Shown here piece by piece: positions 1-8,548 of a stretch of DNA of 64,000 nucleotides; positions within the stretch are counted from its first letter, which is position 1; each line of letters begins with the position of its first letter. The notes below the pieces were generated by a model. That model ran no database searches, had not been told where the DNA came from, and saw only the letters and a list, made by a program, of their open reading frames with translations. The DNA is from Arthrobacter gandavensis (GTDB lineage Bacteria > Actinomycetota > Actinomycetes > Actinomycetales > Micrococcaceae), in the NCBI RefSeq assembly GCF_009192735.1, contig NZ_VTFU01000003.1, positions 248,001 through 312,000 on the forward strand, in the 5' to 3' direction. A program made the translations under genes and the position numbers.

Positions 1-63
1 CTTGTCGGCGGTAAGGACGTCGGCTCCGAAGGAAGCGTCGGTTACATCTTTGGCGTTGCTCAT
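1..63 (-). CDS. trxA: Thioredoxin TrxA, N-terminal fragment cut by the window edge
   Basis: Only the first 21 codons are present on the minus strand (MSNAKDVTDASFGADVLTAD...). The start follows trxB by 25 bp and has an AGGAGC ribosome-binding site 6 bp before the ATG. The short acidic lead-in followed by a D-x-F-x-x-D-V pattern fits the beta-strand opening of bacterial thioredoxins, and trxB-trxA order is the standard actinobacterial arrangement. The catalytic CGPC lies outside the window, so the assignment rests on the N-terminus and context. It should accept electrons from the TrxB encoded just upstream, and the two are very probably co-transcribed. Confidence 0.8.
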   Translation of the reverse strand, partial: MSNAKDVTDASFGADVLTADK

Positions 64-88
64 ATTGTGCTCCTAACAGGTTCTGAAC

Positions 89-1114
89 TTAGAGGGCTGC
101 GTGTTCGGATACGGCTTCGGCCGGCGGAGTGGGAACTTCCGCAGCGGTTTCGACGGCGTCGCCAAGATCGGCCAGATAGTGCTCGACGTCGATGGCCGCC
201 ACACATCCCGAGCCCGAGGCGGTGATCGCCTGGCGGTAGGTGGGGTCGATGACGTCGCCGGCGGCAAAAACGCCGGGCAGCGAGGTCTTGGACGTCCGGC
301 CGGCGACGGCGATGGTGCCTTCAGCGGTCAGTTCCAGCTGGTCCTTGACCAGGTCGGTGCGCGGGTCATTGCCGATGGCGACAAAGACGCCCGTCACCGC
401 GAGGTCGGACTCGGCGCCGTCAACGGTGCTGCGCAGGCGCAGGCCCGTCACCTTGTCCTCGCCGTGGATTCCCACGACCTCGGAATCCCAGACAAAGCGG
501 ATCTTCTCGTGGGACAGAGCGCGGTCCTGCATGATCTTGGATGCGCGCAGCGTGTTGCGGCGGTGGACCACGGTAACCGTGGAGGCGAACTTGGTCAGGA
601 ACAGGGCCTCCTCGAGAGCGGAGTCGCCGCCGCCGATGACAGCAATGTCCTGGCCCTTGAAGAAGAAGCCGTCACAGGTGGCACACCAGCTGACGCCGCG
701 GCCGGACAGGCGCTTTTCGTCCTCCAGGCCAAGCTCACGGTAAGCCGATCCGGTGGAAATGATGACGGACCGGGCCAGGAAGGTTTCGCCGGTGCCGATG
801 GTGACCTTCTTGATGTCGCCGTCGAGCTCAAGAGCCGTGACATCCTCGAACAGGATTTCGGTCCCGAAGCGGGCCGCCTGCTTCTCGAACTGGGCCATGA
901 GATCCGGGCCCATGACACCTTCGGGGAAGCCGGGGAAGTTCTCCACGTCGGTGGTGTTCATCAGCTCACCGCCGGCCGTGACGGAGCTGGCAATCAGCAG
1001 CGGCTTGAGGTTGGCGCGGGCGGTGTAGACAGCCGCTGTGTAACCGGACGGACCGGAACCGACAATGATGACGTCGCGCACGCCGTCGGCGGTTGCTGGG
1101 GTTTCGATGCTCAC
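89..1114 (-). CDS. trxB: Thioredoxin-disulfide reductase TrxB
   Basis: Cytoplasmic flavoprotein that reduces thioredoxin with NADPH. The 341-residue length is close to the usual low-molecular-weight reductases, with about 20 extra C-terminal residues. An FAD-binding dinucleotide motif GSGPSGYTAA lies at about residues 19-28, the redox pair CATC at 144-147 (SWCATCDGFFF), an NADPH motif GGGDSALEEA after it, and the C-terminal FAD signature AAGDVID near residue 285. The gene heads a trxB-trxA unit that reads toward the left edge. About 100 bp upstream is a GGAAT-N18-GTT element matching disulfide-stress sigma factor (SigR/SigH) promoters, which control trxBA in other actinobacteria. Confidence 0.97.
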   Translation of the reverse strand: MSIETPATADGVRDVIIVGSGPSGYTAAVYTARANLKPLLIASSVTAGGELMNTTDVENFPGFPEGVMGPDLMAQFEKQAARFGTEILFEDVTALELDGDIKKVTIGTGETFLARSVIISTGSAYRELGLEDEKRLSGRGVSWCATCDGFFFKGQDIAVIGGGDSALEEALFLTKFASTVTVVHRRNTLRASKIMQDRALSHEKIRFVWDSEVVGIHGEDKVTGLRLRSTVDGAESDLAVTGVFVAIGNDPRTDLVKDQLELTAEGTIAVAGRTSKTSLPGVFAAGDVIDPTYRQAITASGSGCVAAIDVEHYLADLGDAVETAAEVPTPPAEAVSEHAAL

Positions 1115-1221
1115 GGTTAGGTGTTCCTCTTCCTGTTGAAAACTCTCTCGATCCGGCCGTAATCCTGGTAAATCCCGGTGAACCCGGGATGCCGTTTGGT
1201 TACTCCGGGATCAGTGGGCAC

Positions 1222-1247
1222 AACCGTTACCGGCTCCAGCTTATTCC
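1222..1247 (-). promoter_or_regulatory. Candidate SigR/SigH-type promoter of trxBA
   Basis: On the minus strand GGAAT (1247-1243) is followed by exactly 18 bases and then GTT (1224-1222). This matches the GGAAT-N18-GTT consensus known for SigR of Streptomyces and SigH of mycobacteria, whose regulons include trxBA. The predicted start of transcription would leave a leader of roughly 100 nt before trxB. Match and spacing are seen directly; use by a stress sigma factor is inferred. Confidence 0.6.
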
Positions 1248-1279
1248 GCACCGCGCCCTGCGGGACACGGCAGGGGCCC

Positions 1280-1298
1280 GGTCCGGGCCGCCCGGACC
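1280..1298 (-). terminator. Hairpin after the pseudokinase gene, possible terminator
   Basis: An 8-bp perfect G+C-rich stem (1280-1287 with 1291-1298) has a 3-base loop and lies about 55 bp past the stop of the 1353-2924 gene. There is no T-run, so it is only a possible high-GC-type terminator. It would separate the murJ/pseudokinase transcript from trxB. Confidence 0.35.
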
Positions 1299-1352
1299 CC
1301 TGATCGCAGTCCGGGTCCGGCCCGGTTGCGCGGTGCACCGGGCGTGTGATCC

Positions 1353-2924
1353 CTACGAGACTGCGATTTCCGCGATGCGCAGGCCCCACGGGTACGCGGC
1401 CTGAAGGCCTCCGGTCAGGCGCGGCAGCTGGGTGAAGTTCACGATCACGTATTTGGCCGTGGCCGGTTCACCGTCCACCTTGGGGACCTGGATGCTGGTG
1501 GTGGGGCCGGTGAAACCGCTCTCGGCCACAGGGAAGGCACCGTCCAAGCTGGGGGAATCGTTGAGCAGCACTGAGAAACTGCCGCCGGTTCCGTTGAGCT
1601 GGCTGATGTCGATCTTGTTGATCGCCGATTCTTCCTCCAGCTCGACGACGAGTGCCAGGTTGGGGGCCAGACCGCCGAACGTGTCGTTGGCGTAGACGTA
1701 GCTGGACCAATACGTGGCAGTGTTGCCGTCCAGGATCTGGGGCAGCGCTCCGTCGTTTTCCGCGTCAAGCCCGGGGTTCCCCGGGACGAGGCGGCTGATG
1801 CCTGCGGGCACAGGGGCGGGGGCCGCCGGCGCCGGGGCCTCTGAAGACGGTGCTTCCACCGGCGCACTGGCTGAGGGCGTCGTGACGGCCTCCGGGACAG
1901 CGGTTTCTCCGCCGACCTTGCCCAGCTGGCTTGCGGCAAGCACGACGGCGCCAACCAGGACCACAGTCAGCACGGCGCCTACCAGGACGCGGCCCATGGT
2001 GCGGCGGCTGCCCGAGGCTTCGTCGTCGTCGTAATCCTCGTAGTCCTCGTAGTCACCGTCGTTGCCGCTGCCGGCGGCACTGGACGCGGCACTGGAGGCG
2101 ACGGCTGACTTCGGAAAGTTTGACGGCCGGCGCTCGGGTGCCTCTTCCGCGGAGCTGCGGACAGGGGGAGCGGCTGCGCCCGTGTTTTTGCCGGCCGGGG
2201 CATCGTCGGACACGTAGTCGTCCTCGGTCCAGCGTGAAACCTTGGGGGTCTGGCCGGTGGCCGGTGCCTTCGCCTTGCCCGACTGGGGCCGGGCCGCGGG
2301 GGGCGGCGGCATGTTTGCGGCTCCGGTTGCCGCTTCGGCGGGTGCATCCGCTGCGTCACCGAACTCCAGGTCACGGGCGGCGGCCGCTTCTTCGGCACCG
2401 GTGAGGGTTCCGCCGGCGCCGGCAGCAGTGCCTGCGCGGCCAAACTTGGGCAGTTTGGGGAGGGGACGGCCGGAGATCAGCGGTTTCCGGGGTGCCCGTT
2501 CCACGGGCTCGTCGACGTAGCGGTCCTCGTCTTCCGTCTCCGGCTCACGGGAGCGTGGCATCCCGAATATTTCAGAGCCGAGCGTGTCCGTGAAGAAGGG
2601 CTCCACGTACGGCGCGTCGCGTTCAATGACCAGGTCGAGCAGATCGGCGGCGTTCGCATTGTTGGTCACAAGGTACGTGCGGCCGTCGCTGACTCCGAGA
2701 TCCAGGATCTGCACGTTGCTGGCCCGCTCGCCGGTGGCGATCTCGCGGGCGCTGGCACTGACCTGCGCGGTGTTCTCGGGTGCTGCCAGGAGAATGCTCA
2801 CGGCACGGTTGAGCACCTGGTCCACTCCGTCGAGGACCAGGTCATTCTCCGCTGAGGCCAAAACCTGTGCGGTCACTTTATAGCGGCCCCCAAGGGTTGA
2901 GCCTGCGTCTACCGGCTGTGGCAC
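1353..2924 (-). CDS. Membrane-anchored pseudokinase-like protein with extracellular discoidin-like domain, MurJ partner
   Basis: The 523-residue protein has an N-terminal protein-kinase N-lobe remnant (LGGRYKVTAQVLAS, about 10-25) that stops after some 105 residues without catalytic HRD or DFG motifs. A long acidic and Pro/Ala linker follows, then one membrane segment (about 312-333) and an outside domain (about 375-523) with a discoidin-like opening (LDGNTATYWSSYVY). The mycobacterial MurJ (MviN) carries a pseudokinase and a similar outside domain as a C-terminal fusion. Here they are a separate gene directly after murJ. The GTG start is preferred to an upstream TTG at 2948 because GGGAGGA sits 6 bp before it. 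A regulator or scaffold of lipid II flipping is inferred. Confidence 0.72.
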   Translation of the reverse strand: MPQPVDAGSTLGGRYKVTAQVLASAENDLVLDGVDQVLNRAVSILLAAPENTAQVSASAREIATGERASNVQILDLGVSDGRTYLVTNNANAADLLDLVIERDAPYVEPFFTDTLGSEIFGMPRSREPETEDEDRYVDEPVERAPRKPLISGRPLPKLPKFGRAGTAAGAGGTLTGAEEAAAARDLEFGDAADAPAEAATGAANMPPPPAARPQSGKAKAPATGQTPKVSRWTEDDYVSDDAPAGKNTGAAAPPVRSSAEEAPERRPSNFPKSAVASSAASSAAGSGNDGDYEDYEDYDDDEASGSRRTMGRVLVGAVLTVVLVGAVVLAASQLGKVGGETAVPEAVTTPSASAPVEAPSSEAPAPAAPAPVPAGISRLVPGNPGLDAENDGALPQILDGNTATYWSSYVYANDTFGGLAPNLALVVELEEESAINKIDISQLNGTGGSFSVLLNDSPSLDGAFPVAESGFTGPTTSIQVPKVDGEPATAKYVIVNFTQLPRLTGGLQAAYPWGLRIAEIAVS

Positions 2925-3134
2925 GTGTTCCTCCCATGGAAACGGCAATTGGTGCGTTAAATGTGCTGCGGACTGACTTGCTGCTTGTCTAAGGGCTGCT
3001 GATTAAACGACGAGACTCCATAGCATGCCTTATTACCCATGCTACCTGCGCCCAAAGCCAAACCCTGAGTCGGGGCCCGCGTGCCTGTTACGCAAAAAAC
3101 TGACCCGGCCCGCCCGGGATCCCCGACGGGGTGC

Positions 3135-4805
3135 TCAGACCGCCCGGCGGCGGACCCTTGCGAGGATCGGATCGAGGAACGCATTCAGTTCGCTGACCTT
3201 CAAGGCGCGCAGCATGAAGTAGTACGACACGGCCATGAGGGAGCCGCAGACCAGCAGGGCGACGAGTGAACCTGTGAGCGACTGCCAGGCGAAGCCGTCC
3301 GCGGAATAACCGCCCAGCAGTCCCAGAGCGGCGGATCCGACAGCGGCGGAACCCAGGGCGGCAACCGTGAGCCGGACATGGACGTCGAAGACTTCGGCGG
3401 CGCCGTAGTGGCCCATCTTCCTTGTCAGGAAGATGTGGCTGACGATGACGCCGGCCACGTTGCCCAGCGAGTAGGCGACGGCCAGGCCGAAGATAATGCG
3501 GTTGGGCGGCAGGGCGGCGGCGCCCAGTGCCAGTGCAACCCCGAAGACTGACAGGATGACCTGCATGATCATGGGCGTTTTTCCGTCCTCGTCCGCGTAG
3601 AAGGCGCGGTTCATGAGGAAGGTGGCGCTGAGGAAGGGGGCGCTGACAGCGAGCAGCACCAGGACCTGGCCCTGCACGGCGGCGGAAGCTGTGGAACCGC
3701 CGGACAGCCACATGCTGATGGGCCCGGCCAGCACGACAAGGACCGCGGAGCAGAAGACCGTGGCCACACCGATGGCCCGCAGTCCGGACGAGACCGCGGC
3801 CCGCACGGCGTCCAGGTTCCTCTCCGTGAACGCCTGGGACATCTGGTTGAACAGCACCGTGGCCAGGGACAGCGTGATGACGGAGTGCGGAATCATGTAG
3901 AACATGGACGCCGTCTCGAGGTTCAACTGTCCGGCAATGACCTCGGGCGGGTTCATGGCGGCGTACGCCGGGCGGGCGGCCGAGGCAATGGTGGCAACGT
4001 TGGTGTAGACAATGTAGGCGCCGTTGCCCACCAGCATGGTGATAATGGTCCACTTGGCGACTTTGCCGGTTTGCCGCAGCCCGATCCCGCGCATCCGCAG
4101 GGTGGGGCGCAGTCCCAGGCCCAGCTTCCGCAGGGGAATGAGCAGGACGGCGGCCTGCAGCACAATGCCCAGCGTGGTGCTGCCTGCCAGCAGGACGGTG
4201 GCCGACGTGGTCCAGTTTTCCGGCGAGAAGTTGTTGGTTCCCTCCCGCCCGATCAGCATGATGAACAGCACGATGCCGGCAATGGCCACAATGTTATTGA
4301 CCACCGGCGCCCACATGTAGGCCCCGAAGCGGCCGTTGGCGTTGAGCGTCTGGCCGATCACGGCATACGCGCCGTAGAAGAAGATCTGGGGGAACAGCCA
4401 GTAGGCAAATGTGGTGGCCAGCGGGAGCTGTTCCTCCGTCAGCTGGGTAACCAGCGGGAGGATCCACGGGGCGGCCAGGGTTGCCGCCAGCGCTATGGCG
4501 GCCAGCCCCAGCAGGCTCAGGGTCATGATGGCTGAGACGAACTCGCGGCCGCCGTCCGGCCGTTTGCTGGCCTTGATGATCTGCGGCACCAGCACGGCGT
4601 TGAAGATGCCGCCGGCCAGGAGCAGATAGATGAAGTTCGGCAGCACGTTCGAGGAACTGAAGATGTCCGACACCAAGCCGGTGTTGCCAATGGCCACGGC
4701 CAGGAGGGCGGTCCGGACAAGGCCCAGGACTCGGGACAACAGGGTTCCAGCCGCCATGATTGCGCTGGAGCGTGCCGCGCTGGGAGCAATATTCGTTTCG
4801 GCCAT
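3135..4805 (-). CDS. murJ: Lipid II flippase MurJ (MviN family)
   Basis: A 556-residue polytopic membrane protein with about 14 hydrophobic segments and the family start RSSAIMAAGTLLSRVLGLVRTALL. MurJ flips lipid II across the cytoplasmic membrane for peptidoglycan synthesis. The length matches the core MurJ fold without the large C-terminal extension seen in mycobacteria; that part is supplied by the next gene. An AGGG ribosome-binding site precedes the ATG. It lies 69 bp after the NUDIX gene and 210 bp before the pseudokinase-like gene on the same strand, probably as one operon. Confidence 0.95.
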   Translation of the reverse strand: MAETNIAPSAARSSAIMAAGTLLSRVLGLVRTALLAVAIGNTGLVSDIFSSSNVLPNFIYLLLAGGIFNAVLVPQIIKASKRPDGGREFVSAIMTLSLLGLAAIALAATLAAPWILPLVTQLTEEQLPLATTFAYWLFPQIFFYGAYAVIGQTLNANGRFGAYMWAPVVNNIVAIAGIVLFIMLIGREGTNNFSPENWTTSATVLLAGSTTLGIVLQAAVLLIPLRKLGLGLRPTLRMRGIGLRQTGKVAKWTIITMLVGNGAYIVYTNVATIASAARPAYAAMNPPEVIAGQLNLETASMFYMIPHSVITLSLATVLFNQMSQAFTERNLDAVRAAVSSGLRAIGVATVFCSAVLVVLAGPISMWLSGGSTASAAVQGQVLVLLAVSAPFLSATFLMNRAFYADEDGKTPMIMQVILSVFGVALALGAAALPPNRIIFGLAVAYSLGNVAGVIVSHIFLTRKMGHYGAAEVFDVHVRLTVAALGSAAVGSAALGLLGGYSADGFAWQSLTGSLVALLVCGSLMAVSYYFMLRALKVSELNAFLDPILARVRRRAV

Positions 4806-4874
4806 TGTGACCCTATGTTCTCACTTCCACCGCGGAGTGCTTAAACCGGACGGGGCCGCGGGGATTCGGAGGCC

Positions 4875-5405
4875 CTACAGGTAGCGCGGAAGGATTTCCC
4901 GCGCGAGGTCCGCAATGCGGCGCTCATTCGGGAAGGAGAGCTTTTTCCCCAGCTCGGCCAACGGCACCCATGCCACGTCCACGGCTTCGTGGTCCGGATC
5001 ATTTTCGATGGTGAGATGGCCGCCGGTTGCCGCCAGGAGGAAATGGTGCACGGTCTTGTGCACGCGGTGGCCGCTGACTGTGAACCAATAGTCGATGCTT
5101 CCCAGAGCGGTCAGGATCCGGCCGTCGATGCCGGTTTCCTCGGCGATCTCCCGGATGGCGGCTTCCCGGCTGTCCTCTTCATTCTCGGGATGGCCTTTGG
5201 GTAAGCACCACTCGAGCCGGCCGCCGCGGTTGAGCCGGGCAATGATCGCCACCGGCAGGTCCGGGGATGAGGAATCCACCACGATTCCACCCGCGGAAAC
5301 CTCTTCCACCGTGGGAAGAGAGGCATGCACCGGATGCGCGCCGGCGCCGCCCATTGACGCCGTCAATGGGGTTCGCTTGGGTGCGCTCGGTACGGGATGG
5401 GCCAT
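4875..5405 (-). CDS. NUDIX hydrolase (MutT4-like position next to murJ)
   Basis: The 176-residue protein has a complete Nudix box, G-x5-E-x7-R-E-x2-E-E-x-G, beginning at GHPENE and ending REIAEETGI (about residues 89-111). All metal-binding glutamates are present. The substrate is not evident; the family cleaves nucleoside diphosphates linked to another moiety. The location between cca and murJ is the conserved actinobacterial site of a MutT-like gene. It diverges from cca with 144 bp between the starts. The first about 35 residues are low-complexity, so an internal start is possible. Confidence 0.9.
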   Translation of the reverse strand: MAHPVPSAPKRTPLTASMGGAGAHPVHASLPTVEEVSAGGIVVDSSSPDLPVAIIARLNRGGRLEWCLPKGHPENEEDSREAAIREIAEETGIDGRILTALGSIDYWFTVSGHRVHKTVHHFLLAATGGHLTIENDPDHEAVDVAWVPLAELGKKLSFPNERRIADLAREILPRYL

Positions 5406-5549
5406 AGGACCACTCTAACGATCTTTGTCCGGGGATGATGACTGTCACTGAGAGGGCCGGGGAGGACGCGGCAAAGCCCGGCGTGTCCGGAGCCCGGGAG
5501 GGGTCCGCTGTGCGTGTTGGCACCTTTTATCTGGCACGCTTAAAGCACT

Positions 5550-7025
5550 ATGGCGCACCTTTTTGATAGCTCGGCCCTGAAGACCCCCCTGCCCTCCGTC
5601 GTCGGCGACCTCGGAGCCCTGTTCCGGGACGCGGGCTTCGAGCTTTCCCTCGTTGGCGGTCCCGTCCGCGATCTTTTCCTCGGAAGGGTGTCGCCGGACC
5701 TGGACTTCACCACAAATGCCCGGCCGGACGACATCATCAACGTCATCCGCCGCTGGTGCGATACCTACTGGGAGATCGGCCGCGCCTTCGGCACCATCGG
5801 CATGCGCAAGGACGGCTTCCAGATCGAGGTCACCACCTACCGGGCGGATGCCTATGACCCGGATTCACGGAAGCCGGAGGTGGCGTTCGGGGACAAGCTT
5901 GAAGATGACCTGTTCCGCCGTGACTTCACCATGAACGCGATGGCGCTGCGGCTGCCTTCCCTGGAGCTGGTGGACCCCTTCGGAGGAGCACGGGACCTTC
6001 AGGCGGGACTTGTCCGGACCCCCGGCGCGCCGTCGACATCCTTCTCGGACGACCCGCTGCGCATGATGCGCGCCGCCCGCTTTGCGTCCCAGCTGGGTGT
6101 GGAGGTGGCGCCTGAGGTGTTCGAGGCCATGAAGGACATGGCCGGCCGGATCACGATTATTTCCGCCGAGCGGGTCCGTGATGAGCTCGTGAAGCTGATC
6201 AACGGCAAGGCGCCGTGGGCCGGCATCGACCTGCTGGTGGAAAGCGGCCTCGCGGAGCACGTCCTTCCCGAGGTGTCGGCGCTGAAGCTCGAAATCGATG
6301 AACACCACCGGCACAAGGACGTGTACCAGCACTCGCTGACGGTTCTCCGGCAGGCCTGCGGCCACGAGACCGGAGCCGACGGCGATGTTCCCGCCCCGGA
6401 CTTCATCCTGCGCTTTGCGGCGCTGATGCACGACGTCGGAAAGCCTGCCACCCGCCGTTTTGAGCCCAATGGGTCCGTGAGCTTCCTGCACCACGACGCA
6501 GTGGGGTCCAAGCTCACGGCCAAACGGATGAAGGCGCTGCGCTTCGACAACGACACGATCAAAGCCGTGTCCCGTTTGGTGGAACTGCACATGCGCTTCT
6601 ACGGCTACGGAGACGCGGGCTGGACGGATTCCGCCGTCCGCCGCTACGTCAACGACGCCGGCCCTCTGCTGCAGCGCCTGCACCGGCTGACCCGTTCCGA
6701 CGTCACCACCCGGAACCGTCGCAAGGCCGAGCGCCTGGCCTTCGCCTATGACGACCTTGAAGCGCGGATCGCAGCCCTGGCCGAGCAGGAGGAGCTGGCC
6801 GCCATCCGCCCGGACCTGGACGGAGAGGCCATCATGGCGCTGCTCGGTATCCGGCCCGGCCCGGTGGTGGGCCGCGCCTACCGGTTCCTGCTGGAAGCAC
6901 GCATGGAAAACGGGCCGTCCTCGGAAGAGGAGGCGGCGGCCATGCTCCGCAGCTGGTGGCTGGAACAGCCCGAAAGCCGGGCGGATTCCCCAAGCACGGA
7001 CAGCCCTGCCAAACCGGCCGAATAA
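5550..7025 (+). CDS. cca: CCA tRNA nucleotidyltransferase (PcnA/Cca family)
   Basis: A 491-residue class II nucleotidyltransferase that adds or repairs the 3' CCA of tRNAs. The head domain carries LVGGPVRDLFLG (about 36-47) and the catalytic DLDF (about 51-54). The RRDFTMNAMAL motif that senses the nucleotide follows near 128-138. An HD domain with the metal motif MHDVGKP lies at about residues 293-299, typical of the actinobacterial and cyanobacterial form. Actinobacteria often call this pcnA. The ATG has no strong ribosome-binding site. The histidine phosphatase gene follows after 68 bp on the same strand. Confidence 0.95.
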   Translation: MAHLFDSSALKTPLPSVVGDLGALFRDAGFELSLVGGPVRDLFLGRVSPDLDFTTNARPDDIINVIRRWCDTYWEIGRAFGTIGMRKDGFQIEVTTYRADAYDPDSRKPEVAFGDKLEDDLFRRDFTMNAMALRLPSLELVDPFGGARDLQAGLVRTPGAPSTSFSDDPLRMMRAARFASQLGVEVAPEVFEAMKDMAGRITIISAERVRDELVKLINGKAPWAGIDLLVESGLAEHVLPEVSALKLEIDEHHRHKDVYQHSLTVLRQACGHETGADGDVPAPDFILRFAALMHDVGKPATRRFEPNGSVSFLHHDAVGSKLTAKRMKALRFDNDTIKAVSRLVELHMRFYGYGDAGWTDSAVRRYVNDAGPLLQRLHRLTRSDVTTRNRRKAERLAFAYDDLEARIAALAEQEELAAIRPDLDGEAIMALLGIRPGPVVGRAYRFLLEARMENGPSSEEEAAAMLRSWWLEQPESRADSPSTDSPAKPAE

Positions 7026-7093
7026 GCCATCCTTCGCCGCGGTGCCAAAATGGAGACGGACGGAAACCCGTCCCAACCAGCGGAAGGAAGTAA

Positions 7094-7750
7094 ATGAGTG
7101 ACGCTGAGGACTTCGGTCCAGCGGTTCCGGATACGACGCCGGCAGGAACCCGGCTGCCCCGTCTGTGGCTGCTGCGCCACGGCGAAACGGAATGGTCCCG
7201 CGAGGGCAACTACACCGGCCTGACGGACATCCCCCTGACTGCGGAGGGTGAGGCGCAGGCCATCGCGGCCAAGGAAAAAATCGGGCAGGTCGATTTCGAC
7301 ATGGTCCTGTCCTCACCGCTGATCCGTGCGCGGCGGACCGCCGAGCTGGTGGGCCACCCCAACCCGCGGATCCTTCCGCACGCCCATGAGTGGGACTACG
7401 GAGACAACGAGGGCCGCAAGAGCACGCAGGTGCGCGCCGAGAACCCCGGATACCTCATCTGGAACGACGGCGTCCCCAACGGGGAGACCCTGGACCAGGT
7501 CGCCGAGCGCGCTGACCGGATCGTCTCGCTGGTGCAGGCCGGCTGCGGAACCCCAATGGACCGCGATCCGGAGGCAGCACCCGTGGAAAAGGTCCTCCTT
7601 GTGGCGCACGGCCACTTCCTGCGGATCCTGGCTGCCCGCTGGCTGGGGCTTCCGGCCGATCAGGGACGGCACTTTGTCCTTGGCACGGCCGCTGTCTGCA
7701 CCCTGGGCTGGGATAAACACACGCCGGCGATAGTGCGCTGGAACTATTAG
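7094..7750 (+). CDS. Histidine phosphatase (phosphoglycerate mutase superfamily)
   Basis: The 218-residue protein carries the branch-1 signature LWLLRHGETEWS near residue 25, in which the histidine is phosphorylated. The second catalytic histidine is in LLVAHGHFLRIL (about 177-188), and an acidic WDYGDNEG segment lies between them. The usual role is a phosphomonoesterase acting on a small metabolite. The substrate cannot be told; some actinobacterial relatives act on glucosyl-3-phosphoglycerate or are acid phosphatases. A GGAAGGAAG ribosome-binding site precedes the ATG. Confidence 0.9.
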   Translation: MSDAEDFGPAVPDTTPAGTRLPRLWLLRHGETEWSREGNYTGLTDIPLTAEGEAQAIAAKEKIGQVDFDMVLSSPLIRARRTAELVGHPNPRILPHAHEWDYGDNEGRKSTQVRAENPGYLIWNDGVPNGETLDQVAERADRIVSLVQAGCGTPMDRDPEAAPVEKVLLVAHGHFLRILAARWLGLPADQGRHFVLGTAAVCTLGWDKHTPAIVRWNY

Positions 7751-8548
7751 AAAAAAGAATCTTAATTAGTTTCACCGAAATGCTTGGCATGGAGGTGTTA
7801 ACTGTTGTACCTTTTTCCTGTGGCCAGCTTTCGGTTTCCAATCGGCACGGCCACACCAGCCAATGAAAAGCTCCGGGCATCGCAGTCCGGACATTCACAG
7901 CCGGTCCTGCGTCCCGCACACCGGCTCGTCCGCAAGTCCACGCACTCTGGAAAGGGAGGTGGGGTTATGATCAACCACGAATTCCTCACTGCCGCGACGG
8001 TTTCCTGCCTGCAGGCCGGTACGTCCATCCCTTCGACTGCATGGCCGGTTCTCCGGTCCGGACTGCGGATGACGGGCATGGCCCGGCGGCCGGATGCGGC
8101 AGGTCGGCCTTCCGGGTCTGCCCTTGGCCTCGGTGGCCGCGGGTAATTTTCCCGGCACCGCTCCGCGGCGCTATCCGGCGGTTGACTCCGTTCCCCGCTG
8201 CCCCTCCGTTCTCCGACGCCCCTGAAGCATTCCGGGAAATCACACAGCGATTTCCCGGCGGCTTCGGTGCACCGGCGTCCCGGACGGGCGGGAAGCGGGC
8301 CACGGCAGGAGCCAGCCCCGGCCATCCCGGCACCCCCTTCGGCATTCCTCCAGAGTCCGGCATGACTCCGCAATTACCCGCCTAAATTCCACCGCAGGTA
8401 ATTCGAGCCTTAATTGCCGCGCCCAAAGGAACAATTCAGCCGCAGCATCTGCCGCTTCCCGCGCGCTTTGCCGGAGATTATTCAATCTTTCACTTTCCTT
8501 ATCTTTGCGCACCCAAAAACAGGTGCCTCATTTCTTTCGGAGTTTATC
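7751..8548. other. 800-bp stretch with no firmly identified gene
   Basis: No long ORF with recognisable protein character is present. On the plus strand three tiny ORFs overlap by ATGA: 7789-7866 (25 aa), 7863-7970 (35 aa) and 7967-8146 (59 aa). A TTG at 7805 with a GGAGGTG site 7 bp upstream opens a 113-codon frame that contains the last of these. From 8380 to 8545 the DNA becomes clearly richer in A+T than its surroundings, as expected for a promoter region of the following small gene. A minus-strand frame at 8240-8512 has no ribosome-binding site and unusual codons. Confidence 0.4.
7967..8146 (+). CDS. Possible small protein of 59 aa, unknown function
   Basis: This small frame begins MINHEFLTAATVSCLQAG and has an unusually good ribosome-binding site, GGGAGGTGGGG, just before its ATG. 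Its start overlaps the stop of a 35-codon ORF (TTATGA), which in turn overlaps a 25-codon ORF, so translational coupling is possible. No membrane segment, domain or known family is visible, and the second half is Arg/Gly-rich as chance frames in this base composition often are. It may be a leader or regulatory ORF, or not be translated. Confidence 0.25.
   Translation: MINHEFLTAATVSCLQAGTSIPSTAWPVLRSGLRMTGMARRPDAAGRPSGSALGLGGRG

Noticed and set aside
101-1120. Long plus-strand ORF of 339 codons opposite trxB
   Set aside because: It mirrors the trxB gene, which has complete family motifs; antisense ORFs are common in high-GC DNA.
5865-7316. Long minus-strand ORF opposite cca
   Set aside because: No ribosome-binding site or protein-like pattern, and it lies entirely over the well-supported cca gene and the start of the phosphatase.
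8240-8512. Minus-strand frame of 90 codons starting MRKDKESERLNNLRQ
   Set aside because: The opening looks protein-like, but there is no ribosome-binding site before the GTG and the second half is typical of chance frames. Not enough support.
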